Part shown: positions 1 through 8,285 of the stretch, one piece after another
Layout: each line of letters starts with the position of its first letter
How positions within the stretch are numbered: the stretch's first letter is position 1
NCBI RefSeq assembly: GCF_018224885.1
Contig: NZ_JAGTXB010000021.1
Location: 96,206 to 160,205, forward strand
Direction: 5' to 3'
From: Chitinophaga hostae
GTDB lineage: Bacteria > Bacteroidota > Bacteroidia > Chitinophagales > Chitinophagaceae
DNA: 64,000 nucleotides
Translations under genes and position numbers: made by a program
Notes under the pieces: generated by a model
Seen by the model: only the letters and a program-made list of their open reading frames with translations
What the model was told of the DNA's origin: nothing
Databases searched by the model: none

Positions 1-1476
1 GAGAGTGAAATGCCTGAGGATATCTGCTTCTGCAAACACGTTACCCAGCAAGCGGTTGGCCAGTGTTTTGGTGGTACCGAAACGGTCCTGGATCGCTACC
101 GGGTTACGGGCATTTCCCAAACCTTTACCAAAGCTGCCGGCATAATTACCTTTGATATCATATACCGGGATGATAGGCATTTCACGGAACGCCATACCAA
201 TACCACTGCCTTCAGTGAGTGCGCCGATCTGTGGGTTGTTGATGAGCGAGTACTCTATATTTTCGCCTACACGTATATGATCTGTTATGTTATAGCTGCT
301 GTTGGCGCGAACTGCATAACGTTTGTTATACGTATTGGTTAATGTACCCTGTTGATTGAAATAATAGAAAGAGAAGAAATAACTTCCTATATCTCCGCCA
401 CCGGCTACTGAAATATTGTGACTGGTAATAGGTGCTGGTTTGAATATTTCGTGGAACCAGTCTGTACCTGATTTATTAGCTTTTACGATGCGGTGAAAGG
501 CATCCACATCGCTGGCCACTTTATATTCAGGATTTACAAAATAGGTAGATGGATCTGTTCCAGGATCACCTTCCATAGCGCCCACTGGTGCAATATAATC
601 AGGCAGGCGCGGTGTGGCGCCGGAGCCATATTGTTCATCCGCATAAGTAGGGTTAGGCGTAGTGTTGGCGATGGCCATCCACTTCAGGTTAGCCTGTTCC
701 TGCGGGTTCAGGATATTCCACACATTACCCCCTTTGGGGCGTTGTGTTCCATAATAGCCGTCGTAAGAAACTTTTACTTTACCAGTACCTCTTTTGGTGG
801 TAATGATAATTACGCCGTTGGCGGCACGTGCTCCATAGATGGAGGCGGCGCCGGCATCTTTTAACACCTGCATGGTTTGCACATCATTGGGATTTACATC
901 CGTCAGGTTAGAAACAGGTACTCCATCTACCACATACAGTGGCGTATTGTTTCCAAAGGTGTTAACACCGCGGATTTTTACCTGCGGTTCCTGTCCCGGT
1001 TGTCCGGAACCAAGAATAGTAACACCGGATACTTGTCCCTGCAGCTGGTTGGCGATCTGCGAAGTCGGTTGCCTGGTCAGGTTTTCCACTTTAACAATGG
1101 ATACCGCGCCGGTCAGGTCTTTCTTTTTCTGACTGGCATAACCGGTTACTACTACTTCTTCGAGGGATCCTACTTTTTCAGTGAGGGAAACATTCACGGG
1201 ACCTGATCCTACTACTACTTCCTGTGGATCGTACCCGACAAAAGAAAAGACCAGGATTTCTCCTGATTTGGCCTGGAGGGTAAAGACGCCCGAGGGATCT
1301 GTAGCGGTACCGCGGTTGGATCCTTTTACAGATACGGTAACGCCCGGCAGCGCATTGCCTGATGCCTTGTCAGACACTTTTCCCGTAATTTTCGTTTGTG
1401 CGTAAACGTTGCTTGTGGCCAATAGCAACAGAATACCGCAGAATGCGGTTAGGGCCTGGTAAAAATGCTTTTTCAT
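1..1476 (-). CDS. SusC/RagA-type TonB-dependent receptor, N-terminal part (runs off left edge)
   Basis: The minus-strand frame is open from ATG at 1476 to base 1, giving codons 1-492. It begins with a Sec signal peptide (MKKHFYQALTAFCGILLLLA, cleaved near VYAQ). A carboxypeptidase-regulatory-like domain follows (ITGKVSDKASGNALPGVTV), then the SusC hallmark EEVVVTGYASQKKKDLTGAV. The plug domain carries IRGVNTFGNNTPLYVVDGV and YGARAANGVIIITTKRG. In this family the protein is an outer-membrane channel that imports oligosaccharides with a SusD lipoprotein, powered by TonB. The C-terminal barrel, and any susD, lie outside the window. No regulator for it is visible here, since the next gene upstream is a divergent unrelated membrane protein. 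Confidence 0.95.
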   Translation of the reverse strand, partial: MKKHFYQALTAFCGILLLLATSNVYAQTKITGKVSDKASGNALPGVTVSVKGSNRGTATDPSGVFTLQAKSGEILVFSFVGYDPQEVVVGSGPVNVSLTEKVGSLEEVVVTGYASQKKKDLTGAVSIVKVENLTRQPTSQIANQLQGQVSGVTILGSGQPGQEPQVKIRGVNTFGNNTPLYVVDGVPVSNLTDVNPNDVQTMQVLKDAGAASIYGARAANGVIIITTKRGTGKVKVSYDGYYGTQRPKGGNVWNILNPQEQANLKWMAIANTTPNPTYADEQYGSGATPRLPDYIAPVGAMEGDPGTDPSTYFVNPEYKVASDVDAFHRIVKANKSGTDWFHEIFKPAPITSHNISVAGGGDIGSYFFSFYYFNQQGTLTNTYNKRYAVRANSSYNITDHIRVGENIEYSLINNPQIGALTEGSGIGMAFREMPIIPVYDIKGNYAGSFGKGLGNARNPVAIQDRFGTTKTLANRLLGNVFAEADILRHFTL

Positions 1477-2072
1477 AACGTGATTTAAGAGTAACGTTTA
1501 AGAAAAATTGTTACAAAATAAGTGTACCTGTCGTATATATTTCCGCCGTTGCACAGACACGTTTTAGCATACAGTTCCCTATCCCGCTATGACGAGGTCA
1601 AAGCAGGCTAACTATACAAGCTGTATATAAAAGCATTAGTTACTCATCAACCGTGCATGATGCGCTACACAGAGAGAATAAGAAATAAATGTCCGTTCAA
1701 CAGTTAAATTATAACCATCAAAAACAAATAAGGCTATGGACTAATATTTATACTCAAACAAATAATTACCTCATACCGGTGTACTTTAAAGTGTTTACTG
1801 TTATGGATTCCAGTTAAAAAATGGTGTGAGAAACAGATTGCGCTTTTAACAAGACTTTCTTAACTCAGATTTTGGTTCTCACGTGGAATTGTGCTTATGA
1901 TTTCGAATATATAACATTATTTTAGCCCAGACAAATGCTCTTTTAACATTTTTTTCAAAAGTGCCAAATTTGCAGTCCGTTCTTCCACTATTCCACACTG
2001 CCGGGATAAAATAATACAAGGAATATGCTTTTGAAATAGTTTTATGTATGTTTAAGCTCTAATTGTTTTGTC
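1477..2072. other. AT-rich intergenic region between divergent genes
   Basis: About 600 bp separate the start of the SusC-like gene from the start of the TMEM220-like gene. I find no convincing ORF, RNA gene or repeat. A long 5' leader and promoter region upstream of a susC gene is common. No exact TTTG-N19-TAnnTTTG match was found on either strand; the closest is TATGTTTA just before 2073, which lacks a well-spaced -33 element. Confidence 0.5.
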
Positions 2073-2447
2073 ATGAAAATATTGAATATTGTTCTTTGCC
2101 TAATGTTCGTTTTGTTTGCAGGCTTACAGTACAATGATCCTGATCCATATGTTTGGGTCCCTATTTACCTTTATTCCGCCGTGCTTTGCTGGCTGGCATC
2201 GCGAAACAGGTTTTACCCGAAATGGTATATTGCCGGCATATTGGTGTACCTGGCTTATGCCATCTATAAATTTTTTGATCAGAACGGGGTGGAAGATTGG
2301 TTTACCAAGCACAATGCTGAAAATCTTGCTGAAACCATGAAAGCTACCAAACCATGGATAGAAGAAACACGTGAATTCTTTGGTTTGTTCATTTGTATTG
2401 GTGCTTTGGGTATAAATTATTTCTACGCAAAAAAGAAAAGAGCCTGA
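2073..2447 (+). CDS. TMEM220-like small integral membrane protein
   Basis: The product is 124 residues with about four hydrophobic segments, at roughly 1-19, 27-44, 50-66 and 104-118. It contains the QYNDPDPYVWVPIYL stretch typical of the transmembrane-220 family, a short protein family found in animals and bacteria whose function is unknown. The start is the first ATG, close behind an AT-rich leader. The gene stands alone and ends nine bases before a very long inverted repeat that fills the space to the convergent glycosidase gene. No biochemical role can be given. Confidence 0.75.
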   Translation: MKILNIVLCLMFVLFAGLQYNDPDPYVWVPIYLYSAVLCWLASRNRFYPKWYIAGILVYLAYAIYKFFDQNGVEDWFTKHNAENLAETMKATKPWIEETREFFGLFICIGALGINYFYAKKKRA

Positions 2448-2455
2448 CGCCGGGG

Positions 2456-2682
2456 TTTTCTTGCCGGGGATTTTTTTCTTGCCCAGGATTAACAGTGATT
2501 ATGATGATTTTCAGGATTTTTTTCTTGTGATTATAATCTGATTTTAAAAGATTCGGGAAGATCTAAGCGAATTTATCAGCTTTAGATCTTCCCGAATCTT
2601 TTAAAATCAAAAAAGGAAAAATCCTGAAAATCATCATAATCACTGTTAATCCTGGGCAAGAAAAAAATCCCCGGCAAGAAAA
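2456..2682. repeat. Very long perfect inverted repeat between convergent genes
   Basis: Bases 2456-2521 and 2617-2682 are exact reverse complements over 66 bp. A second pair, 2539-2566 and 2582-2609, is exact over 28 bp and nested inside. Together they give 94 paired bases around a 15-base loop, with one internal mismatched stretch. The element fills almost the whole gap between the stop codons at 2447 and 2691, so it can act as a two-way transcription terminator. Its length far exceeds that of an ordinary intrinsic terminator. Confidence 0.9.
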
Positions 2683-2690
2683 CATCCGTT

Positions 2691-4931
2691 TTACAGGTTA
2701 ATTTCCTGGGCGCCTCCATTCAGCGTAAGTTCCCGGCCTCTCCAGCGGAACTTGCCAGTAACCCCAAAGGGGAGTCTAACGGTACCGGACACACGATTAT
2801 TACTGAATGAAAGATCTGTTTCTATCAGGCCGCCATCCGGATGCGCCATTACCGCTTTTACATGCGGCGCCGGCCCGGGATCAGGTGCGATCAGTACGGT
2901 TTTGAAATTCCACGAAGTAGATTGAATACCGGCGGTAATACCGAGTAAAAACAGGTTGGTTACTGCTGCCGCCGACTGGTACATCATAGCGTTGTTCTGC
3001 TCTTTCATTGTCAGCAACCGTTGCAGTTCTGCCGGGAAAGCGCCAGTAACGCCGGTTTCCTGCATGGCTTTGAAGACGTAATATTTTTCGCGGAGTGATT
3101 CATCCGGATGCGGACTTTCATTTAACAGGCGCTGCATTACATTTTTCACCTGTCGCGGCGGTATCGCATCTGCCAATACAGCCATCGCATTGGTATAACG
3201 GGAAAATGTTTTCTTTGCAGGCGTTTCTGCGTACAGTCCTTTATCTCCATCAAAACATTGCTGGTACCATACCTCCCGCAGTTTGTCGGCAGTACGGCTC
3301 CACGCCAGTGAATCTGCCGGCTTATCGCAATAGGCCGCGATGGCGGAGGCTTGTCGTAATGTATACAGGTATTGCCCCGTAAGTGGTCCCAAAGCGGTGC
3401 TATCCCGGTAAGGCATATTTCCGGGCAGGCCGGTGGCCGGGTCCTGGTGACGGTCTACCCAATCGAGGATACTGCGTACACCCGGGAATAATTGTTTTGC
3501 CAGGGCCTTATCTCCTTTGTACAACAGGTAGTCCTGCAGGGTGCTGATCCACGACAAAGCATCGCTGATGTTCAGCACCCGATCGTCGGACGGGTAACGG
3601 GAGCGAACAAGCCCCTCGGGAATGCGCGACTGGTCAGTTTGTATCAGTGCATTCCTCAGCAGTTGATCATCTCCGGAAAAAAATGCGATAGCGAGCCCGT
3701 GTATATGTGCATCCTGGATGTATTGCAGTTGTTCCTGCAGGGGATCATTATAGAGATTATCCTGGGCGCCCAGCATGGCGGCATGTTTGCCGGTATTCCA
3801 CAATGAATCTGTTAATGCGTTGGCGGTAAAGGAAGATTTGTCTTTCAGTGCGTACTGCGTGTATACGTTATAGTAATCGACCAGCGTGAGCGGCGCCTTA
3901 TCCGTTTCTATATCCAGTTGCACATAGCGGAAGGTGCGGTATCCGGATGGTGTAAACCTGCGGCGGGTTCCACCATCGGGTTTGATTACATCATATACGC
4001 GTGTACTGTTTTGCCAGGCCGCCTGGTAAGTGATTTTGACGGTGGCGTCTAATCCGCCGCTGAGGAGCATTTCGGGAAAACCGGTAGTTTGCTGGCCGCA
4101 GTCCAGCTGCAATCTTATTTTTCGTTTAGCCGGTATGGTGAGAGGCGCTGTTCCTTTCAGCCATGCAGCGTCTGCGTTAATACCCTGCTGCGAAACAATC
4201 GTTGCAAAATTCTGCCGTTCCTGGCTCAATGGTCCTATTGGCCGGGGTGTGAGCAAGCGCCAGTCGTTCGCACTGTTACCCTGTAAAGCCACGCTCGCCG
4301 TTGTCACCGCGGGGTTCCAGCAGCTATCTTTGAAATTGGGCTGTTCCCATCCCCAGGGGTGGTATTGTGCGGTGATACTATCGCCGGCGTATGCGCCATA
4401 GAAAGTATTTGCAGTAACGGGCAGGGTGTTAAAAGCTTCATCTTCCATTGCCTGCCAGGTGGTGGTGCCTGTATTGACGATGGCTGCTTCGCGCGGCGTA
4501 TGCCCCTGCAGCAACAGGCCGGCAGCTGCGGTGAATTGCCCGCGGGGTTTGCTGCTGCCATAGTTCACCACTTCTGCTGCGATTATATTATGACCATATT
4601 TCAGGTAAGGGCTGATGTCTGTTGTTTCGTAATACCAGTTGGCCAGGTCGCCGCGTGCGGGCCCGGTACCAGCCAGGCGGCCATTTACATACAAACGGTA
4701 ATAGTTATCAGCAGAAATATGGATAATAAACGGACCTGAATAATTCAGCAGGTCGAACTGTTTGCGGAAAAGATACACCCCGTATGCGGCTGAAGTGGCG
4801 GCTCCGGCGCTGATCCAGCGGGCATCCCATTGCATGGGCGTATTGCGGGGCGTTTCCGGCGCCTGGGCCTTTACAGCTATGCTCAATCCTATGAGTGCCG
4901 GCACCAGGATACATCGTTGCAGATATTTCAT
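2691..4931 (-). CDS. Exported GH78-like alpha-L-rhamnosidase family protein
   Basis: The start is placed at ATG 4931, because it begins a signal peptide (MKYLQRCILVPALIGLSIAV, cleaved near VKAQA); an upstream in-frame start would add 16 residues without one. The 746-residue product has N-terminal beta domains (LFRKQFDLL, YVNGRLAGTGPARGD) and a C-terminal (alpha/alpha)6-barrel-like region, as in bacterial GH78 enzymes that release L-rhamnose from glycans. The usual active-site motif CPxRDERxxWxGD appears as a diverged NDPLQEQLQYIQDA. The glutamate (about E400) and the last aspartate (about D407) are kept, but the first aspartate is replaced by Q. Substrate and even activity are therefore uncertain. 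The gene stands alone and convergent to its left neighbour. Confidence 0.75.
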   Translation of the reverse strand: MKYLQRCILVPALIGLSIAVKAQAPETPRNTPMQWDARWISAGAATSAAYGVYLFRKQFDLLNYSGPFIIHISADNYYRLYVNGRLAGTGPARGDLANWYYETTDISPYLKYGHNIIAAEVVNYGSSKPRGQFTAAAGLLLQGHTPREAAIVNTGTTTWQAMEDEAFNTLPVTANTFYGAYAGDSITAQYHPWGWEQPNFKDSCWNPAVTTASVALQGNSANDWRLLTPRPIGPLSQERQNFATIVSQQGINADAAWLKGTAPLTIPAKRKIRLQLDCGQQTTGFPEMLLSGGLDATVKITYQAAWQNSTRVYDVIKPDGGTRRRFTPSGYRTFRYVQLDIETDKAPLTLVDYYNVYTQYALKDKSSFTANALTDSLWNTGKHAAMLGAQDNLYNDPLQEQLQYIQDAHIHGLAIAFFSGDDQLLRNALIQTDQSRIPEGLVRSRYPSDDRVLNISDALSWISTLQDYLLYKGDKALAKQLFPGVRSILDWVDRHQDPATGLPGNMPYRDSTALGPLTGQYLYTLRQASAIAAYCDKPADSLAWSRTADKLREVWYQQCFDGDKGLYAETPAKKTFSRYTNAMAVLADAIPPRQVKNVMQRLLNESPHPDESLREKYYVFKAMQETGVTGAFPAELQRLLTMKEQNNAMMYQSAAAVTNLFLLGITAGIQSTSWNFKTVLIAPDPGPAPHVKAVMAHPDGGLIETDLSFSNNRVSGTVRLPFGVTGKFRWRGRELTLNGGAQEINL

Positions 4932-5074
4932 AGAAGGATGGTTGTAGATCAATAGGTAGTCAGGATATATTACCTGCAAATATATTAAATATTGTAATAA
5001 GATGATTATCCCGTCTTTGGCGCCCGGGGAGCGAGAAAAAATGTTCGTATATTCATCTCCCTTAAACTCACCAT

Positions 5075-5614
5075 ATGAAAAAAGAAGCCATCCATCCCGA
5101 TCCCGGGTATTACTCCCGTTATATCAGCTACGTACCTGACCTGGACATGAAAACAGTGCTGGAACAGACATTGCAGGAGCTGCAGGCATTGGATATTGCG
5201 AAGCTGGAGTCATTGGGCAACTACGCTTATGCACCCGGCAAATGGACGTTAAAAGGCGTTTTCCAGCATATCACAGATACGGAAAGGGTATTTGCCTACC
5301 GTGCCATGATGTTTGCGCGGCAGGACAGGCAGGTGCCGCCAAGTATGGATCAGGATCTTTATGCCGATCATGCGGAGGTAGACCACCGGAGTATGGCAGA
5401 TATACTGGAAGAGCTGATCCTGTTGCGTAAGGCTACTATTGCCCAGTTTAACAGTTATACGGATACCGCGTTGTTGAGAACAGGTATGTGCTGGCAAACG
5501 GAGATGTCGGTACTGGCGCTTGGATTTACAATTGCCGGTCACCAGCTGCATCATATGGATATCATCCGCCAGAGATACCTGTCGGCGCATACTAACATGG
5601 AGGTTAGTAGTTAA
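5075..5614 (+). CDS. DinB-fold (DinB/YfiT-like) protein
   Basis: The product is 179 residues with the four-helix DinB pattern: a PGKWTLKGVFQHITDTER segment with H65, then AGHQLHHMDII with H156 and H159/H160. These histidines are in the positions that bind a divalent metal in DinB/YfiT proteins. Members act as thiol-dependent transferases or are linked to stress, but most have no proven substrate. No signal peptide is present, so the protein should be cytoplasmic. It lies 66 bp before an SDR gene on the same strand. It is the first of three DinB-fold proteins within 10 kb. Confidence 0.85.
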   Translation: MKKEAIHPDPGYYSRYISYVPDLDMKTVLEQTLQELQALDIAKLESLGNYAYAPGKWTLKGVFQHITDTERVFAYRAMMFARQDRQVPPSMDQDLYADHAEVDHRSMADILEELILLRKATIAQFNSYTDTALLRTGMCWQTEMSVLALGFTIAGHQLHHMDIIRQRYLSAHTNMEVSS

Positions 5615-5652
5615 CAATTAACGCACCTCTTCTTTAAACCAGGCGGCGGTTC

Positions 5653-5660
5653 TAGCTTTG
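5653..5660 (+). promoter_or_regulatory. Candidate -7 element for the SDR gene
   Basis: TAGCTTTG matches the Bacteroidota -7 consensus TAnnTTTG exactly and lies 20 bp before the ATG at 5681. The -33 position at 19-bp spacing reads TTCT, a weak match. The SDR gene may therefore be transcribed on its own and not only from the DinB gene upstream. Confidence 0.45.
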
Positions 5661-5680
5661 CAGGCATAAAATCAATTTAT

Positions 5681-6421
5681 ATGAAACGTCTGGAAAACAA
5701 GATAGCCCTGGTTACAGGAGGAAGTCGCGGTATGGGAGCAGCCATCGTAAAACGTTTAGCCGGAGAAGGCGCCACAGTAGTTTTCACTTATGTAAAAGGC
5801 GCCACACAGGCAGCGGCCCTGGTGGAAGAATTAACAGCCCAAGGTCAGCAGGCAGCAGCCATTGCGGCCGACAGCGCAGATGCGCAGGCAGTGATCGGCG
5901 CAGTAGATCATACAGTGAATACCTATGGCCGCATTGATATCCTGGTTAACAACGCCGGTACAGCCGTAATGAAAGAATTTTCCGAATATACACTGGAAGA
6001 TTATGAGCATACCATGGCAGTAAACACCCGCGCCGTATTTGTGGGCACGCAGGCAGCCACCAAACATATGGGTAACGGCGGCAGGATCATTACTATCGGC
6101 AGCTGCATGGCTGATCGTGTAGTAGGACCATACGGCACACTGTACAGCATGAGTAAATCGGCGCTGACCGCCTTTAATAAAGGGCTTGCACGTGACCTGG
6201 GTAACCGTGGTATTACCACCAACCTGGTACAACCCGGCCCGGTAGATACTGATATGAACCCAGCCGATGGCCCGCATGCTGATTTTCAACGGCAGCACAT
6301 CGCCCTGGGACATTATGGGAAGGCCACTGATGTAGCCGACCTGGTAAGCTTCCTGGCAGGCCCGGAAAGCAGTTTTATTAATGGTTCGGCCCTGACTATT
6401 GATGGAGGACTGAATAGTTGA
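5681..6421 (+). CDS. Short-chain dehydrogenase/reductase (FabG-like SDR)
   Basis: The product is 246 residues, the usual size for a classical SDR. It has the TGGSRGMG nucleotide-binding motif at residues 12-19, an NNAG motif near 90, and the catalytic S141, Y155 and K159 (YSMSK). These enzymes use NAD(P)H to reduce or oxidise carbonyl or alcohol groups in the cytoplasm. The substrate cannot be told from sequence; similarity to FabG does not prove a role in fatty-acid synthesis, and no fatty-acid genes are nearby. The stop is followed directly by a complex tandem and inverted repeat. Confidence 0.9.
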   Translation: MKRLENKIALVTGGSRGMGAAIVKRLAGEGATVVFTYVKGATQAAALVEELTAQGQQAAAIAADSADAQAVIGAVDHTVNTYGRIDILVNNAGTAVMKEFSEYTLEDYEHTMAVNTRAVFVGTQAATKHMGNGGRIITIGSCMADRVVGPYGTLYSMSKSALTAFNKGLARDLGNRGITTNLVQPGPVDTDMNPADGPHADFQRQHIALGHYGKATDVADLVSFLAGPESSFINGSALTIDGGLNS

Positions 6422-6440
6422 TGAAACAGCTTTTAGCTGT

Positions 6441-6530
6441 TAGCTTTTAGCAAAATGCAGCGAGCCAGCTTTTAGCTTTTAGCAAAAATGCAGCGAGCCA
6501 GCCGTTAGCTTTTAGCAAAAATGCAGCGAA
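6441..6530. repeat. Tandem repeat, three copies of about 32-33 bp
   Basis: Three copies of a unit starting TAGCTTTTAGCAAAA and running through TGCAGCGA begin at 6441, 6473 and 6506 (periods 32 and 33). The second copy differs from the first by one extra A, and the third diverges at its end. The array starts about 20 bp after the SDR stop codon. Its last copy is also the left arm of the inverted repeat at 6500-6576. Confidence 0.85.
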
Positions 6531-6576
6531 GGTCATCACATGATCTTCGCTGCATTTTTGCTAAAAGCTAACGGCT
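6500..6576. repeat. Perfect inverted repeat, likely bidirectional terminator
   Basis: Bases 6500-6530 and 6546-6576 are exact reverse complements over 31 bp with a 15-base loop. The element sits between the stop codons of the convergent SDR and DinB genes. Weaker pairing continues outward into the tandem copies. It is the second of five unusually long gene-end palindromes in the window. Confidence 0.85.
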
Positions 6577-6610
6577 AATGGCTAAAAGCCGGTTCGCTCC
6601 CTTTCCCGAT

Positions 6611-7138
6611 TTACCTAACGATTAAATTCCAGTACATATAATCCGTCATCGGCGCATCGGTAAACCCCACGCTGCGGCCAATAGTAACCACCTGTCCGCG
6701 ATGGTAAGCGCTGTGATTAGCCACATGCTGCATCATTTCAAAACGGGGAATATCAAAATCACCGGTAAAGGGGATGTTTACGCTGCAGGTATCCGCCATT
6801 TCTGCTGCTGATAATGATTCAAAATAGCTATTGAGGCGCCTGGAAGAGGCAGCCAATCCTTCCATGGCTTCCTGTACGGTGCCGGTATAAACTTCTCCAT
6901 AGGTAAATTCAGGTTTTTCACCGGCCATGTTGGCCAGCCACCAATCCTGCACAGTCCAGAGGTGACGAAGGGTTTTGCGGATAGAGGAAAAGCTGGAAGC
7001 TACCTCTGTATCCAGTAATTCAGGCGTTTTGGTTTCCAGCCATGCCAGCAGGGTATTATTGGCCCAGAGATTCCAGGCGGCGTTTGCCCGGGCAATAGCA
7101 GAAAAAGAGGTTTGGGGTGCAGTGGTAGCGTGTATCAT
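6611..7138 (-). CDS. DinB-fold protein
   Basis: The start is set at ATG 7138 (MIHATTAPQT), because the 13 upstream residues of the longer frame lie over the probable promoter. The 175-residue product has the DinB pattern, with a histidine in LRHLWTVQDWW and a second cluster in MMQHVANHSAYHRGQV. These are likely metal ligands in a four-helix bundle. The reaction is unknown. The gene is divergent from the MarR gene at 7308. A TTTGTA/TACAAA palindrome at 7151-7163, just upstream of its start, may put it under the same MarR regulator (inference). Confidence 0.85.
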   Translation of the reverse strand: MIHATTAPQTSFSAIARANAAWNLWANNTLLAWLETKTPELLDTEVASSFSSIRKTLRHLWTVQDWWLANMAGEKPEFTYGEVYTGTVQEAMEGLAASSRRLNSYFESLSAAEMADTCSVNIPFTGDFDIPRFEMMQHVANHSAYHRGQVVTIGRSVGFTDAPMTDYMYWNLIVR

Positions 7139-7150
7139 AGTTGTTCGTGT

Positions 7151-7163
7151 TTTGTAATACAAA
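7151..7163. promoter_or_regulatory. Palindrome between the DinB and marR genes, possible MarR operator
   Basis: TTTGTAATACAAA is a perfect 6-bp-arm palindrome around a central A, 12 bp upstream of the DinB start. It resembles the two clearer sites at 7279 and 7779 (TTGTATAWACAA), but its half-site spacing is one base shorter, so the assignment to MarR is tentative. Confidence 0.35.
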
Positions 7164-7247
7164 GGAACTACCGGCAAGTGACAACTGTTTGTCAGCAGGT
7201 TTTAAAAAAAGTAAAAAATATTTTTCAACCCCTGTTTTTGCTGAAAA

Positions 7248-7278
7248 TTTGGAAAAATGAAAAATACACCTACCTTTG
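7248..7278 (+). promoter_or_regulatory. Bacteroidota sigma-A promoter of the marR gene
   Basis: TTTG at 7248-7251 and TACCTTTG at 7271-7278 are separated by exactly 19 bp. This is an exact match to the published Bacteroidota housekeeping consensus. Transcription would start near 7285, leaving a leader of about 23 bases before ATG 7308. The likely operator at 7277-7292 overlaps the -7 element and start point. Confidence 0.8.
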
Positions 7279-7292
7279 TTGTATAAACAACA
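7277..7292. promoter_or_regulatory. MarR autoregulatory operator (TGTTGT-ATAA-ACAACA)
   Basis: Two 6-bp arms, TGTTGT and ACAACA, are exact inverted repeats around ATAA, with an inner TTGTATAAACAA. The site covers the -7 element and transcription start of the MarR gene, the standard place for a repressor to act. An almost identical 12-bp core stands before the next gene at 7779. Confidence 0.65.
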
Positions 7293-7307
7293 GTTGTAGA
7301 TGTAATT

Positions 7308-7760
7308 ATGAAACTGGAAGAAGAACTGAAGCAGACCAGGTTCAAGGACGAATACCAACGTGCCATGCTGAACATAATATTTACCGGTAACTGGCTGGAA
7401 GTGGGTGCTTCTCATGTGCTGAAACAATATGATTTATCGAGTCAGCAATTCAATGTATTAAGGATACTTCGTGGAAGCTATCCCAAACCATTAAATCTGC
7501 TGGATATACAGGAGCGCATGATGGACAGGATGAGCAATGCTACCAGGCTGGTAGAGAAGCTCCGTCAGAAAGCACTGCTTACCCGCAAACAATGCGATGC
7601 TAATCGTCGTAAGGTAGAAATCGAAATCACGGAGAAGGGGCTGGCTTTATTAAAGGAGCTCGATCCGGTAATGGAGAAAAATCACAGGGAACTCACAAAA
7701 AAACTGACTAAAGACGAAGCGATGATCTTAAACGAATTGTTGGACAAACTTCGCGATTGA
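7308..7760 (+). CDS. MarR-family transcriptional regulator
   Basis: The product is 150 residues with a winged-helix core. A recognition region (LNLLDIQERMMDRMSNATRLVEKL) leads into the wing (KQCDANRRKVEIEITEKG), which contains the D-x-R-R motif of the family. MarR proteins are dimeric repressors, often released by small ligands or by oxidation. It is followed by doxX and yceI homologues on the same strand. Palindromes of one type, TTGTATAWACAA, occur in its own promoter and before doxX. I infer that it represses itself and the DoxX-YceI unit. Confidence 0.92.
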   Translation: MKLEEELKQTRFKDEYQRAMLNIIFTGNWLEVGASHVLKQYDLSSQQFNVLRILRGSYPKPLNLLDIQERMMDRMSNATRLVEKLRQKALLTRKQCDANRRKVEIEITEKGLALLKELDPVMEKNHRELTKKLTKDEAMILNELLDKLRD

Positions 7761-7778
7761 TTTTTTTTGCTCCAACAA

Positions 7779-7790
7779 TTGTATATACAA
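7779..7790. promoter_or_regulatory. Palindromic operator before doxX (TTGTATATACAA)
   Basis: A perfect 12-bp palindrome lies 19 bp after the MarR stop codon and 34 bp before the DoxX start. It differs by one base from the palindrome in the marR promoter, so both are probably bound by the same MarR dimer. Confidence 0.6.
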
Positions 7791-7823
7791 TAAAAGTACA
7801 CACATTATTAAACCTACAGTATC

Positions 7824-8261
7824 ATGTTCAAACGATTACTTCAAACAGACAACAGTCTTACCGCTTTCATAGTGCGCATCACCGTAGCACTGGTAATATT
7901 ACCACATGGCGCCCAGAAATTACTCGGCATGTTTGGCGGGTATGGATTTAAAGCCACCATGAATTATTTCACTTCTTCCGGTACGCCGGCCATACTTGCT
8001 TTCCTCGTAATACTCACGGAAAGCATTGGTGCACTGCTGATCCTTTTTGGATTTACCACCAGGTTATGGGCAGCGATGCTCACCGTTATTATGCTGGTAG
8101 CTATGAACATGCACAAAGCCAACGGGTTCTTTATGAACTGGGGCGGTACGCAGGCAGGAGAAGGATTTGAGTACCATTTGCTGGTAATCGGTATCTGTAT
8201 AGCGCTGATCATAAAAGGAGCCGGACGTTGGTCCGTTGACGGTCAGCTTTCAAATAAATAA
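7824..8261 (+). CDS. DoxX-family membrane protein
   Basis: The product is 145 residues with four predicted membrane helices and the family signature near the N-terminus (TVALVILPHGAQKLLGMFGGYG). DoxX-like proteins sit in the inner membrane and are linked to redox and quinone or thiol stress responses in several bacteria; the exact reaction here is unknown. It lies between marR and a yceI homologue, 24 bp before the latter. The MarR-DoxX-YceI order suggests one stress-induced unit. Confidence 0.9.
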   Translation: MFKRLLQTDNSLTAFIVRITVALVILPHGAQKLLGMFGGYGFKATMNYFTSSGTPAILAFLVILTESIGALLILFGFTTRLWAAMLTVIMLVAMNMHKANGFFMNWGGTQAGEGFEYHLLVIGICIALIIKGAGRWSVDGQLSNK

Positions 8262-8285
8262 TTAACTAAATTCAATAAAAAAAAC

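Noticed and set aside
10..1405. Several plus-strand open frames over the left end
   Set aside because: They lie antisense to the SusC-like receptor frame, which is open throughout and has a signal peptide and family motifs. The plus-strand products have no recognisable domains.
3095..4947. Multiple plus- and minus-strand frames inside the GH78-like gene
   Set aside because: They are shadows of the 746-residue rhamnosidase-like frame and show no independent motifs or start signals.
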